Positions 51,755 to 64,000 of a stretch of 64,000 nt of DNA are shown piece after piece (position 1 is the first letter of the stretch; each line of letters starts with the position of its first letter). The notes beneath the pieces are model-generated. The model was not told the origin of the DNA. It was given only the letters and a program-made list of their open reading frames with translations, and did not search any database. A program made the translations under genes and the position numbers. The stretch comes from Glossina fuscipes (Eukaryota > Arthropoda > Insecta > Diptera > Glossinidae), in the NCBI RefSeq assembly GCF_014805625.2, contig NW_023998417.1, forward strand, positions 5,305,342 to 5,369,341. Direction: 5' to 3'.

Positions 51755-52542
51755 TGTCAGCCTGACAACTTGCTTTTAGCCATAGACAAAAACAAACATA
51801 TGCTCTAGGAGGCATACCGTACATATCAGTCATACATACACGATATAAATGCTTATAACGTAGACATACATATGTATGTATATGTATATAAAGATATAAC
51901 ATATATATATATATATGTATATATTACCACATATATATCATCGTTAAAATGTGTCTACAAACGTGTGTCTTACTAATGATGTGTCTGCCGCATTAACACT
52001 CTTTCTACTTTTTCATTCTTTGCTGTTTCACTAGTTAACGTTTTCTCTGCATTTTCTTCTTTTTTTTCTAAGTTGAATCGAAATAACGAAAATAAACTGA
52101 ATTTCCCCATGGGCTTATATTACACTTGAAATCTACCGAAAAAGATGCTAGTTAATCTGTCATGATAATGAACTATACGAACGCACTCATTCTCATACAT
52201 ACATACATGTTTAGGCGCATACAAACATACATTTCGACAGGCGTACGCAACGCATGTGCATATAGAGCGTCGTAAGTATTATTAGATACACTAAACGTAC
52301 CGAAGTTATAGTTAGTGTGCGTAAAAGTGTGCTTCTCAACCCTGACAAAACTATTAATTCTTTACTTTTGTGTATTATTCTGTTAAAGAAAACTTTCGAC
52401 AAAAGTTTACGATGGAGGCAGTGTGTGCCTGTGTGTATGTGTGTGTGTGTGTAGTGTGTGCGCTCATGACGATGATAAAGCTTATTCCCTCTAGTAGTGT
52501 TTAATCACAGTTAAATTTACTTGCAACGTTATGTGCCATACA

Positions 52543-52571
52543 TGACTGACTGACTGATTGACTGACTGACT
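52543..52571 (+). repeat. (TGAC)n tetranucleotide array, second copy
   Basis: About seven TGAC units with one TGAT variant, 0.8 kb downstream of the first such array. The flanks of the two arrays do not look alike, so independent expansion is more likely than duplication. Confidence 0.9.
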
Positions 52572-52680
52572 ATACCCATACATTCAATATCTGTGCAAAC
52601 GATGTAATTTCTCGCTGCTAACATTTCCCTTTTACTCTACTAATTTTATCAAAGAGAGATAGAAAGACAGAGAGTAAGAA

Positions 52681-52713
<33 letters not shown>

Positions 52714-54263
52714 GAGATAGAGAGCACAAGAGTGAAAGAAAAAAAAGAACGCAAAATTTAGTAATGAATAAATTCCTTTCGATTTTTTTTTTTTTTTTTT
52801 TAAAGCTTGAAAAATAGTAATGAGTATAGTGTGTAGTGAGTATATATGTTAACCTAAATATAGCCTGAAGTCAAGTATTCTTTTTCACATTGTGCACGCG
52901 TATACGTACATCTATGTAATTATTTGCATCACATATGCAAAGGTAATGAACTCAAACCCTCTTTCTGTTTTTTTTTTTTCAGTTCAGAAAGAGTAAAAAT
53001 GAGGAAAAAACTTTTCACTTTAAATATCATGTTGTTGTCTATTCATCATCAACGCCAATGCACTCGAATGAAATTTGTATAATGTAAAGCAAGCGGAGTA
53101 AATTTGTGAATATCGTATTCCGTATACATATATATATATATATATATATATGGGTGTGCGTTTTCGAGTGTGTTTATATTTGGTTTATAGTTATGCGTGC
53201 GTGTGTGCATTAGTTGATTTGATTAAGAGAAAAACTTTTCTTCTCTGATGAACTTTTTTTATATGACATCATATCATTTGTGCTGTGTGTGTTGTTTGTG
53301 TGCGTGCACGCGCCTCTCATACATTTATACTTTTTGGAAATTAATTTGTCTAAAAATAGGAAAATAAAAAAATTATACCTTGAAATCACAGCCGAAACCA
53401 GAATAGTTCCAAGACAAGACTATGAAGGTGAATTATGTCAACTTATGCAATATTTACGTAAACACTGGGTGATAATGAATCCGTTATGTGTTTCTTAAAA
53501 ATATTTAATATATTTATTGCGCTTAATTCCAGCAGATATCGTTTTTTCCTAAATTCATATAGTTCTACTAATTTCTTCTCATTGGTGCTGCGGCCTATAC
53601 GGATCGTATATAATTTTCGATTATTGGTTTTTTTTTTTTTTTTTTTTGATTCTTCAATACTTTTCAAAAAGTCACTAATTACAAAATGGTGGCTTATGTA
53701 AATAATTTTTATGAAAATTACAATTATAATTAAAATCGAGCGGGCGAACAATAACTTAAGTTGCGTACAAATTTTGTTTACCTTGAGAGAATATAAATCA
53801 GAAATAACGTTTGTTTTCCACATTGGAAGTCATGCACGTCATTTTTCAAATTTGCTATATAATCATTTTTTTAGTTACATTCTGTTTATGACTTTAAACT
53901 AAAACAATTTTATAATTGAAGCAAAAAGTTTGCCACTGGCAAACTAAACTTTGCATTTAACTAAAGTTATCGTGATAACTACATACAAAATGTATATCCT
54001 AGACATTAGTTTAAAATTATATTTATATATATTATATATGTCATTAATTCATTTACTATATTATTAATTTTAATTTAAAATTTTATTTTATATATATTTA
54101 AAATATCCTCGCGAGCATTTCAGTTTTAGCTGTGTCACGTTGACTAAAGATGGGCTTTAAATATAAAAAGGATAAAAAAAATGTGGAAAATGGGAATTTT
54201 TTTTTTGTTTTCTTGCGTGTTGTCTCTTACACGTGAAAATGTCATTTAAAATCTAGTAAGCCT

Positions 54264-54302
<39 letters not shown>

Positions 54303-54461
54303 CTTGAATTGTTTATTTATCCCTCTTCATAGCACTTATCGTGGAACAAATAACAAAAAAAAATAATTCCTAAAAATATGGATCAACACAGCATCATCTA
54401 GTTTAGTTAACCTGAAAGAGACTTTTATTATTATTACAAATTATTTTTCTTCTCTTCATTC

Positions 54462-54584
54462 ATGCAAAGATTGGGCAAGAATGCCGCGATGGTGGCGGGA
54501 GCCGCTTGGTTGCGACAGCAATTGAAAACTATTGCTGTGAATGTTTTCTCTTTGGTTGAGAAAGCCTTCGTAAATCCGTCGTAG
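54462..54584 (+). CDS. Small open frame of 40 codons with protein-like composition
   Basis: ATG at 54462 opens 40 codons to TAG 54582-54584. The peptide begins MQRLGKNAAMVAGAAWLRQQ and continues LKTIAVNVFSLVEKAFVNPS. It is Ala/Val/Leu-rich with spaced Lys/Arg/Gln, and its middle part could form an amphipathic helix. The DNA from 54480 to 54520 is clearly G+C-richer than its AT-rich flanks. A pyrimidine-rich stretch (tttttcttctcttcattc) sits directly before the ATG. No family is recognised. It could be a small peptide gene nested in the intron, a fragment of a mobile element, or chance. Confidence 0.22.
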   Translation: MQRLGKNAAMVAGAAWLRQQLKTIAVNVFSLVEKAFVNPS

Positions 54585-56174
54585 AATTCACGAATGGAGT
54601 AAAAATTGAACGGGTTTCCGTCCGTCCGTACGATGATCGGTGAGAAGTTTTATTTTATCTCTGTTTTTGTTTTCTTTGGCTTCGACCATTTCAAAGACGC
54701 ATTGTGAGAGAGATTGCATTCTTAATCATATCTCACAATTACGGTTACACATGTAATGTGATATTAATGCACCTACGCTCACTCAACCTGCTTTCTACTT
54801 GCTCTCTCTCTTACATTAAATTGCAAAACAAAAGAATAAGTAATCGGTTGTATAGAGTAAAGAAAATTCATATTAATATTGTGCGAAATATGTCCAAATA
54901 CTCCATCTGCACAACTGATACAACTTATTAGGACGTTTTGAGGAAAAAGACCAGAGCAAAGAAAAATTGTCTACGTGAGAGCCATTTATCAATGGCGTCC
55001 AAATCGAAATATTTTTGTATCAAGTGGTCGTAGATGTAGTGATAAGTTAAAGCAACACAACACAACTGCCAATGGGAATACATTTTCAATCTCTTGTCTC
55101 TGATTGTCCAAAGGTGTAAAAAAAATGGTTTTGTTCTTTTAGAAGAAAATCGGAAACATTCTTTAAGAAACTTCTCTTGACACTGACCGTTGGCGATTAC
55201 TCGAGTTGCTGTTGAGTCTGTCTTTTAGAAACCGGTTACTCGGTTTTGGCAGTAGACTATAAGATTATCATATGAAATATATATAAACTATAAGTCAGGC
55301 GGGCAAAAAGAATAATTTCGTAATGTACTCTAAGGAGTGACCTATGGCTCGGCAAATTTTTGATTTTTCTCAATTATTCTCTTATAAGATAAGCAAGAAA
55401 ATTATATCTGGCTTCGATCTAATCTCTTATTCATACTTCACCTCCATCCTCTTGGTCCTAAAAATGACTTTAAAATAAGGAACCTCGGACAAAATATTCC
55501 ATGCAGAGTGGGCATGGATAATTTTTTTTTTTTAATTTCTATCCTTCCTCCTATTGCAGTTTATGGGTAATTAGACGATCTTCTCAGCTCATATTACCGT
55601 ATAAGCATATCCTTTATATGACTTGGCCCCGTTTTCAACCCGCATTTCAACCACGATCAAGCTTTTTTGGCTCGAAGTATTTTTGCCAAATTTGAGGCTA
55701 ATACTTTCATTTTTTTTTTGAAGCAGACAGCTTGACGTGATGCTAATCAAGAACACATATACTACTTTAATGGGGTTTGTGAAGCTTTCTTCAACGGTGC
55801 AGAGATAGATATATCGGTCTATCGGTCCAGGTTGGTATTATTGTTTTTATAGTCTAGACATAATATTAAGTACAGCAAAACATCTTTTCGTTTTGTTTAT
55901 TTCGTTTTGAAAACCGAAAGGATTTTAGTAGGAAAACGTAAGAAATACTTGAGCGAGGCTGTAAAAAAAAATATTAGTTTGTATAAAAAATATTGTCACA
56001 GCAAACATTTAAAAATACTTTTCCTGTGGAGAGAGCAGAGTCCTTTGTTGCTGCTCCTTAACTAAAATGATTTTTAACTATGCAGTTTAATGAGATGTGT
56101 AAGTAAGATGATGAACATAATCTGTGGCTTGTGCTCACTTTGTTAAGACTTTGCGTGAATTGTTTTAGCTTCAA

Positions 56175-56176
<2 letters not shown>

Positions 56177-56210
<34 letters not shown>
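56177..56210. repeat. AT dinucleotide tract
   Basis: About 34 bp of pure (AT)n. Confidence 0.9.
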
Positions 56211-56216
<6 letters not shown>

Positions 56217-58802
56217 TTTATTTTTTAAATTAGAATTTTTTTCCATATCTAAGCAATTGAATTCACTTAGTTTCTTTTTATTGTTGTGATGATGATGGTG
56301 TAGTCGAAGTTGTTTGTGCTAACTAAGAAAGTTCTCTAAAATTTTCATTATATTCATATTTAGGTTAACAACAATATAAACTAAGCTAAGCTAAGCACCT
56401 AAGAATTTAGATTTATTTCATTTAATCTGAAAGCGGTAGCAGTGTCGGTCTATTACTAACAACGCAGCCTTACTTTTCTCCTATTCTTTTAAGTTACTTA
56501 AATTACGTCTGTGTATTTTATGTGTGCTTGGTAAGCATATATTCGCATGAATCACTACTGTGAGAGAGAGAGAGCGAGCGTATTTAATTTGCTGTGTGTG
56601 TGTGTGTGTAGCAAATACCGTAGTACTCATATTACATGCAATGAAAACAAATGAATGAAAACAAAAGGCTGACAATTCTAAGAAGAATATCGTCATGACG
56701 CCTTTTAACTTAAATAACTGACTCGTCTTTCTTGATTCGAATTCTTCTATGATATGTGTTGTTACACATTGCATTGTTGTCGCCGCGTCATCTCTCATCC
56801 TCATCCTATCCCATATAGTTTATATAAATATGTATATTATTATTATTATTATTATTATTACTATTATCATCATTTGAAAGCCGGGTCGATCTCTCTCTTG
56901 TCTTTTCAAACAGCGCTATATGCCAAAGGTATTTATAACAACAATATAAAGGTTTTCTTTTTGAACTATCACTATTGCTTGTGCCATATGTGGATGTCAA
57001 CGAGTACGAGTGTTGCGGGTGTTATTGCATTGTCATCGTTAGTGTCACCATGCTATGAAGATGTTCGGTTAAGTGCAATTGCAATACATTTTTCTTATAT
57101 GTCGTATATGGCGGGCGGGGGCCTAGCAACCAACGCGCAAACACAATTGTAAAAAATATATTCATTTGTATTTTTTTAAGACCTTGAGTTTGCAAGATAT
57201 CGCGTATATAGAATGAGTTGTGTGTGAAAGTCAAGTCTATTTGCAAGGAAAGGCTTAAACGCGCACACATATACAAAAATATAAAATTATTATGAAGAAG
57301 AAATCTTTCATCATTTTCTTGAATGCCAGACAACGCTTTTGCTTTGCAATATGATTGCATTTTTTTACGTTACTTGCCGCTGCTGCCTTTATACGCTATT
57401 TTGTCATTTCATCAAAATTTCCTTTTTCCTTCTTTTGTGCATAAATTCTTTACTTTGTCTGCGTGCGTGTGTGTGTGTGTAGTATGGAAAATCGTCACTT
57501 GTTTTCGTCTTTTCATTTTCCCCCCTTCGCTAGGATTTTTTCCTTTTTTTTACATCTTTTTAGCCCGCGTTCACTTATTCGTTATTTTCTCTCTTTCTGT
57601 CTTTTGTACGTTCAGCATTCCCTAGCAGCTCTTTATTAAACAAAATGAAACGCACAACCGTCTTATCTAACGCCTGACTCTTGAAATTTCCCTTTTGTTG
57701 CTCTAGTAGGTGCGAGATTTCGGTATACAACCATAACTCACTAAAACGGATTTGTGTTTAATGCCTTTACATTGCGTTGTTGTTTTTGTTATTGCTTTTG
57801 TTGCCGCTACTGCTGTTACCGATGTGTTGCTGCTGCTATTATTGTTGTTGTTCTTGTTGTTGTTGTTGTTGTTGTTGTTATTCAAGTTTGTCATAACAAA
57901 CGATGATTTATTTTTTTGCATAAATTTTCATTTAGATTTTCCTCTGTTAGCGACTGGTATTCATTTAACAAGAATTTCGCTTCGTTTCCATTCCTTTATT
58001 ATTATTATTATTATTATTATTTTTACTTTTTTTTTTTTTTTATATATTTTTTTTATTCAATCAGCAAGTATAAATAAATCTCTGGGCAAAACGGAAATGT
58101 TTGCATATTTAATTCAATAATTTTTCAACGACTCAGGCTGTTGATGATGGAGTTGAGATTTTTTCCGCCCTTATAGATGATTTCTCTTGGATATATGTAT
58201 ATATGTATATATGTATATGTATATATCGTCGTATCGAGAAATGCAATAACAATAAAATTTTCCCTCTTTACGATGATGGCAGCACACATATACGTGTACA
58301 CTATTAGAAAACCAATTATTGCGTAAGCTAATCATTCATTTATTTATGTATGAGTTAATGTCTGTCGCTCTGACTGAAACCAATCAGCATTAGAAACAGT
58401 ATTATTAAGTACATAGAGTGTAGTTGTCATTCATATTGTTGTTTTTGTTGTTGTTGTTGATATTAATCTTTAGGCTATTTTGTACAATGTTTTGCAAATT
58501 AATTTTAAGATTCTCTGTTGTTAACAGCATATGCTGCTTGCTGCTTGCTTTACTCTCCACTCTGTCTCTAGTGGTTATTTATCTTTATTTAAAACAAATT
58601 TAAAATTTTATTTATGATCAAGAAAATAGTTGACTTTAAAAGGGGCATTATATTGTGTGTTATCGTTTGTTGCAGTGAGTTCAAATTGTATATTAGTCCT
58701 GATAAAATTGTAATGCTATCGACCTATAGACATATATATGTAGCTCGGATTATTACAGATTAAGTGAAGAAAGCAACAGATTTCAAATCAATTCTCGTGT
58801 TT

Positions 58803-58902
58803 NNNNNNNNNNNNNNNNNNNNNNNNNNNNNNNNNNNNNNNNNNNNNNNNNNNNNNNNNNNNNNNNNNNNNNNNNNNNNNNNNNNNNNNNNNNNNNNNNN
58901 NN
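58803..58902. other. Assembly gap (100 N)
   Basis: Exactly 100 N. Unlike the other two gaps, the flanks are not an obvious simple repeat. Confidence 0.95.
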
Positions 58903-61061
58903 CTCGACAATAACAAAACACACGTATTCTCTTCTTCTCGTCTCGCATTCATTCTTCAACATTATTTTGTGTGTTAGAGAGCAATAAATAAAGTTAAGTG
59001 TAATTCCTCTCCTTCTCCTTTAAATGTGCCCTTAAACTATGCTAAACCATAATTCCTATCTATTTGAAGTTGTGTTTAAAAGCATTTGTTGCCGGCATTC
59101 CAAGCAGCCAACCATGTAGACAGAGACATGCTGGCAGTTTATTCAGGCACCAAACAAACACACAGCAGACATATTTACAAGGCAATTTGTTTTCTTTATT
59201 ATCTGTTCTACAAGGACGTACATATGTAATAATAATGTAAGTGGAAAATGAAGTTAAAAAGCAATAGAATTCTGTTAACATTTCCCATAAAAATAAAGAT
59301 CATGTTAACAACGTTTTTGATATGAACTGAATAAACATGAATATCATCATCGCAAAATCGAAAGTAAGGACGAGAGAATTTTTGCAATATTTTATGGAGT
59401 AAATGCTGATAGAAAAGCATCTCCCGACCAATCTATTCCATCATTCTTTAACTAACTTGTTAATTATCGCTCAAGTATTCACAGACGTTGTCGGCATTGG
59501 TTGGTCATCATCATCATCATTATCAGTTCTCTTTTCTTTTCTCTTATTGCAAAAGCTAAGAGATGGCAATGCAATAATACTTCTTCGCCAAGAGTAAACT
59601 TAAGAGAGCGGAATATTTTTTGATTTTTACATTTCGTTTCGTAGCAGGGTATAAAAGTAGAAACAATTTTTATCTCTTCTAGTTCTTGGCCCATCAAAAG
59701 TATATTTAAATGACCTGAATAAAACTTTCTTCACAATTTTTCGTTACCTAGACACTGCTTACCTACCCGCTGCTTACCTACCTACCTGATAAAGAGATAA
59801 AAAAAAAAAAGACTACTACCGAGGAAAATTACTATTTACTATTTATATCTGTTGTAATATTTCTTTTCTACTACACACACATATGTCTTTGAATACAAAT
59901 GGTTAGAAGTACTTCGAAAGCGGTACAACTAATTAAGAAAATTATCGATCTATCGACATTGGTTGTAATGTTTTCTTGCATCGACATCTTGCAGTGGATG
60001 GGCATAGTAGGAACACAGCATTCTGCCATTCGTCGCGTTTTTTTTTTAATTTTCCTATGATTGATTTTGATCCCTACCAAAATTATGGTCAATTATCATA
60101 TACCATTGCCAAATCAAAGAAACAAACTTATTGCTCACCGCAACAATTTTATTTGTGATGTGTGTTGTATGTGGGAAGGGTCTTTCAAATCACAATGTCC
60201 TTTTCGCGCGTATAATGGATAAACACGTCATTTACTATCAGGTATCGATCTCGACAGTTCACATAGTATGTGACATGTCTTACAATTGTGTTTTGCATTG
60301 ATGAAATAATGTCTTGTCTTCCTCTTTCTAATCATCCTTTGGTAGCTTCAAAGAGCTCACTACGAAGCTGTGGCCTCTCAGTTTTCCAAATTATACCCGA
60401 GTTTTAGTAGTAAGTAGCATAAGCTGTGGTAATCAAAAGACCGCAGCCTGGTTGCTCCAAAAATTTTATTAGATGAAGTCGTCCCGCGGTTATCCAGGTT
60501 CCTTCCAGGCGAAATCGTGATGAAAAACATCTAGCGATTTTTAAAACTTTAGAAAATAAAACGACAAGAAGACGAAGAAGAGATCTTCCTTCGGCACAAA
60601 AGCATGAGGAGGAGAAACAAAGAAAGATGAGAGGAAACATGCAATTTTTGTACAGGTACAGTAGGAAATTTTTAATAGTTGTGTGTGTCTGTTGTAAGGA
60701 ATTTTAGAAAACAGACGCGATGTTATGAGTTTTATGTTGTGCTTGCGCTTCCAAGATAAGATATTGCTTCTTTACGGCATGGAAAGCTTTAGCCTGCGAC
60801 AAATGAAAGTGGATCGATTCCGAATTTGATATTGATCAAGAATATACTTAACGCACAATATATATATTATAACGGGTGTATAGTTTACTTGTGGACAAAA
60901 CATACCCATATGTGAAAGGAGAGAACAATCCCCACATTCTCTATCTTAATGAATGTCTACAAGTATTTCTGTATGTGTAAATCGTCTCAAACACACGCTT
61001 TTTATGACATCGTAACTCGAAGAAGTTTTAGGAAAATTAATTCAGGGGAAGCGAAATTTTG

Positions 61062-61094
<33 letters not shown>

Positions 61095-62110
61095 GACAAA
61101 GTCCGGACGAACTTCCAACTATACAAAGCCAAGTTAATTAACGAGACGAGCAGAGGCGATATAATGCTGTACGTAGTGCGTAGGGAAAGAAGAGACAAAT
61201 TTCCCGAGATGTCACGAGTCCTATAATGACTTGAACGTTAAATCTTAAAAGCGAATTTAAATATATATATGTGTCTAACTACCACTGAAAATATTTTGCT
61301 CTTCGGTTAGTGTAATTTAACTAAAGTAAAATCCTTGAAGGATATATTTGTATTAATGGTGGTAGTAGTAGTAGTAGGCATTTTCAATGCTTTAGGGGAG
61401 AAGAAGATAAATGCATTTATTCCTATCAGGACTTCCTCTTGGTCTATATATTTCAATATTGTGTCCCTATTTTTCCTTTGTTTTACTCTAAAGTAAATGT
61501 GTATCCGTAAAAAAAAAACAAAAAAAAAAAAGTTTTAGCATTAACAACTTAACGCTTAACTAACGTGTTCAGGCGCCCGGCCATGTAATGTAGTGTAGTG
61601 TAGTGTATATACGCAGACATAACTATATGTACATCCGTTTAAATTATGAATAACGCTATGTGGTGTGTTTGATATGTGCGATATGAGTGCGCGCCGTTTG
61701 CAGAAGAAACCAACGTTTTTTTTTTTTTTTTTCTTTTTCTTTTCCTTTTTTTTTTTCTTTTTTTTCCATATGTGTGTGCAGACATAATAACTTTAGATAA
61801 GCATTCAAAAGCACATATTCCGGTTGTGTATATGAAGTGTTTAATAATACACAGGTACCAGAATTGATGTTCGTGCGTTGGAAGAGATTATATATGTGGA
61901 ATTTGTTTAAGGGTATAATAAAGCCCCCGCCCACCAACCTAAATAATAAAATTTTATCAGGATATATATATTTTTTTTTTTTAATTTTCTGTTTTTTTTT
62001 TTTCTATTCACGTTCTCTGCTCACGTACTCGGGAAGCAGTGCACACGAGATCACACACATTTGCAGTTAAACGTATTGGAAAAACTTTTTCTAACTTGAG
62101 TTTTTTTCTC

Positions 62111-62111
<1 letters not shown>

Positions 62112-62141
<30 letters not shown>
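62112..62141 (+). repeat. Poly-T run (30 T)
   Basis: Thirty consecutive T residues. A similar run of 29 T lies at 61062-61090. Confidence 0.9.
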
Positions 62142-62145
<4 letters not shown>

Positions 62146-62396
62146 AGTAGTATATGTTGTTATCATAATTTGTTATCATTGCATTAGTGCACGCATATCA
62201 ACGATGAGACGTCGTTCATATGGTTGCGTTGCTTATCGCCATTATCATATCCAGACGTTTTCTACATTCTTCTCTCACTCAACGCCCTTAACTAATAAAC
62301 TTAAATTTTGATAAATATACTTGAAGCAAATACTCTTGTGGGCGTTAGAGGGTGAAATGAATGGAATTAATATCAATAGATCTATCAGTGCGTGTG

Positions 62397-62428
62397 CGTG
62401 TGGGTGTGTGTGTGTGTGTGTGTGTGTA
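62397..62428 (+). repeat. (GT)n microsatellite
   Basis: About 16 GT units, with one interruption near the start, followed by ATATAG. Confidence 0.9.
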
Positions 62429-62925
62429 TATAGAAAGTGCTTTAAAATCTTTTATAAATTGCAATCGTCGTTAAAAAAAAATATCTTCAGGTAGAGCCCC
62501 AGCCAATTAGTCATTTATTTATTGATTAGTTTACCGGTCAAGTAGACACAAGAACCGTACGTTGATAATCATCATTATATAGATTGACTTGATTTTGATT
62601 CAAATCTTTTTTGCCTTTCAATATTTATTTCTGTTTGCTCTTATATATAATATTATCATATCGGTATGATATCAATCTTTTTTTACTATCTACGTTATCT
62701 AATTATATAATATGTATGTGTTTATCTGTTTATATGTTTATGTGTATATATCTTTCACTTTTACTGTATTCATTTGTATTTCCCCCAAGTATTTTTATAC
62801 CTAATGATGATGATGATAGTGGTGATGATAAAATTATTGAATATATATATATATATATATATAAATCATTTATGAATAATTTTTTTTACAATTATTTGTT
62901 TTCTTTTTCTTTTGAATCGTTTCAG

Positions 62926-62967
62926 GTAAGGATTGATGAACAACTTTTATTAAAATTAAATCATTTG
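62926..62967 (+). CDS. Candidate 42-nt phase-0 microexon at a recursive-splice site
   Basis: A pyrimidine-rich tract ending gaatcgtttcag stops at 62925 and abuts gtaagg, so the acceptor directly precedes a donor-like sequence. Forty-two nucleotides later comes a second strong donor, TTTG|GTAAGC, at 62968. The interval is 14 codons, stop-free in phase 0, reading VRIDEQLLLKLNHL. Phase 0 matches the end of the exon at 43798, so inclusion after LTSPKK would keep frame. Drosophila Ubx microexons have this same layout: an exon whose first bases rebuild a donor, so that it can be kept or removed by resplicing. I infer an optional exon or a ratchet point dividing the long downstream intron. It is not confirmed by any RNA evidence. 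Confidence 0.42.
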
Positions 62968-64000
62968 GTAAGCAATAGTAGTATATATGTTTACTACGTA
63001 TATATGAAATTGGAGAATATTTAAAATTATTATCTCTAAAACTAGGAAAAATATATTTATAGCTCTATTCGTACGAATGAATCTCATACCTGTTATAATT
63101 GTCCTGAGGAAGACTAATAATTTCTTAATTGTAACTTACTTGCAACCGTAACACTTGATATAATGCTACTATGGATTGTTGGCGTTCACTAATCACATCT
63201 TATATTCTCTTGTCATTTGCCATCGTAAAATTTAGATCTAAATATATCTTGGAGACATTTACTTTAGCTCATTAAAATTGTGAGCTTTCGACCTTTCCTA
63301 ATAGGCAGCATTACTACCTTCTTGTGTACGATAAACATGAAATAACTTTACGTGGCGGTGGGATTTTGCGTGTGAAGGTCCAAGTTTCAGAGCAAATAAA
63401 AAAGATTTCCTTTCAGATATTTTAACGTTTTGATGTTCGAAAAACATACTTTTTTTTTTTTTTGTTTTTCTAAGAATATTGGACTGCGAGGCGAATCAAG
63501 GCGAAATTTTTTTTTGCAGCCATTTTTCAGTTTTTTTCTATGCCATTGTGTATAGTAAACGATCAAATTATTCAAAATCCGTCGGCTATCGTGTTTTGTG
63601 TATGTATATATATATATATTATTTCAAATGGATTTTGGCTAAATACATCATGACGCGTTCCTCGGTCCTTGTCGGTGTTTCTCATAAATTATATCATTAT
63701 GAATGTGCATTTGCCATGATATTATCTTTTCGAAAATATTTTTATCAAGTCATACTACGCGTGTGACGAGAATACGAGTATATCGCTCAAGAGGTCGACA
63801 CAGAAATGCCGCGATTATCGTCAGAAAATCCCTATTTTCAAACTGGAATATCAAGCTAATCGAACCAAAATTGGGGCCGGAGGTCTGAGGGTCACTTGTG
63901 TAGTGTACGATAAGATGAAGGAAAGTTACAAATTTTATGTAATCGTGTAACGTCACTGCATAAACTGTGTTGGAAAAGTCGAACTTTTAAAATATGTTTT
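62968..64000. other. Non-coding stretch to the end of the window
   Basis: AT-rich sequence after the donor at 62968, with a T run near 63449 and an AT tract near 63606-63620. A mixed-composition frame at the very end is short on both strands. No exon signal pair is convincing. Confidence 0.55.

Larger units (their letters stand above)
43799..62925. other. Very long intron-like stretch downstream of the coding exon
   Basis: About 19 kb of AT-rich sequence with T runs, CT/AT tracts near 44094-44133, GA tracts near 46965-46988, 49749-49766, 52690-52719 and 54265-54298, GCT and TGAC arrays, one assembly gap, and the minisatellite and small open frame listed separately. Acceptor-donor pairs at 44310-44324 (15 nt) and 51154-51193 (40 nt) contain in-frame phase-0 stops. 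No polyadenylation site stands out from the many AATAAA hexamers, so I cannot show where the transcript ends. Confidence 0.5.

Noticed and set aside
59758..59815. Minus-strand pyrimidine tract, TATCAG and GTAGGTAGGTAAG in a row
   Set aside because: It resembles a recursive site on the minus strand, but the donors come from a short CCTA repeat and the main gene is on the plus strand.

Overview
The window is AT-rich eukaryotic DNA in the style of a higher fly (Diptera, Brachycera; a tephritid-like genome is my guess from its AT-rich simple repeats, ATGTATGT/CATACATA tracts and long introns). It is almost entirely non-coding. There are three 100-N scaffold gaps, many homopolymer and di/tri/tetranucleotide arrays, and one large unmistakable coding exon. 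I found no rRNA, tRNA, CRISPR array or intact transposon by eye.

The best reading is that the window lies inside one very large plus-strand gene with alternative first exons. The anchor is a Gln/Ala-rich coding exon at 42884-43798 (305 codons, phase 0 at both ends). About 2.9 kb upstream an A-rich, leader-like block ends at 39981 with an ATG that is the last codon before a strong splice donor (ATG|GTAAGAG), also phase 0. That block begins after an excellent acceptor at 37880. A second A-rich leader-like block covers roughly 31.2-35.27 kb, with initiator-like TCAGT motifs at its left edge and an AAAA|GTAAGTTAG donor at 35269/35270. A separate upstream exon candidate lies at 4755-4844 (90 nt, 30 codons, phase 0, with a well-placed ATG). 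It could give an alternative N-terminus. I could not identify the gene: the coding exon is mostly low complexity and no conserved domain falls in the window.

The most interesting signal is a set of candidate recursive-splice (ratchet) sites and phase-0 microexons in the two long introns. A pyrimidine tract plus CAG directly abuts GTAAG at 26915/26916 and at 62925/62926. The second site opens a 42-nt, stop-free, phase-0 microexon ending at another strong donor, an arrangement like the microexons of Drosophila Ubx. A 30-nt phase-0 microexon candidate lies at 14462-14491. These are predictions from motif and phase only; RNA-seq or cross-species conservation would decide them.

Other points: an open frame at 5750-6046 with four [KE][PA]SHQ motifs that differ mostly at synonymous positions; short GC-richer, protein-like open stretches at 9427-9495, 16749-16943 (minus), 24541-24637 (minus) and 54462-54584; and a minisatellite built on a 12-bp unit near 46.03-46.17 kb.
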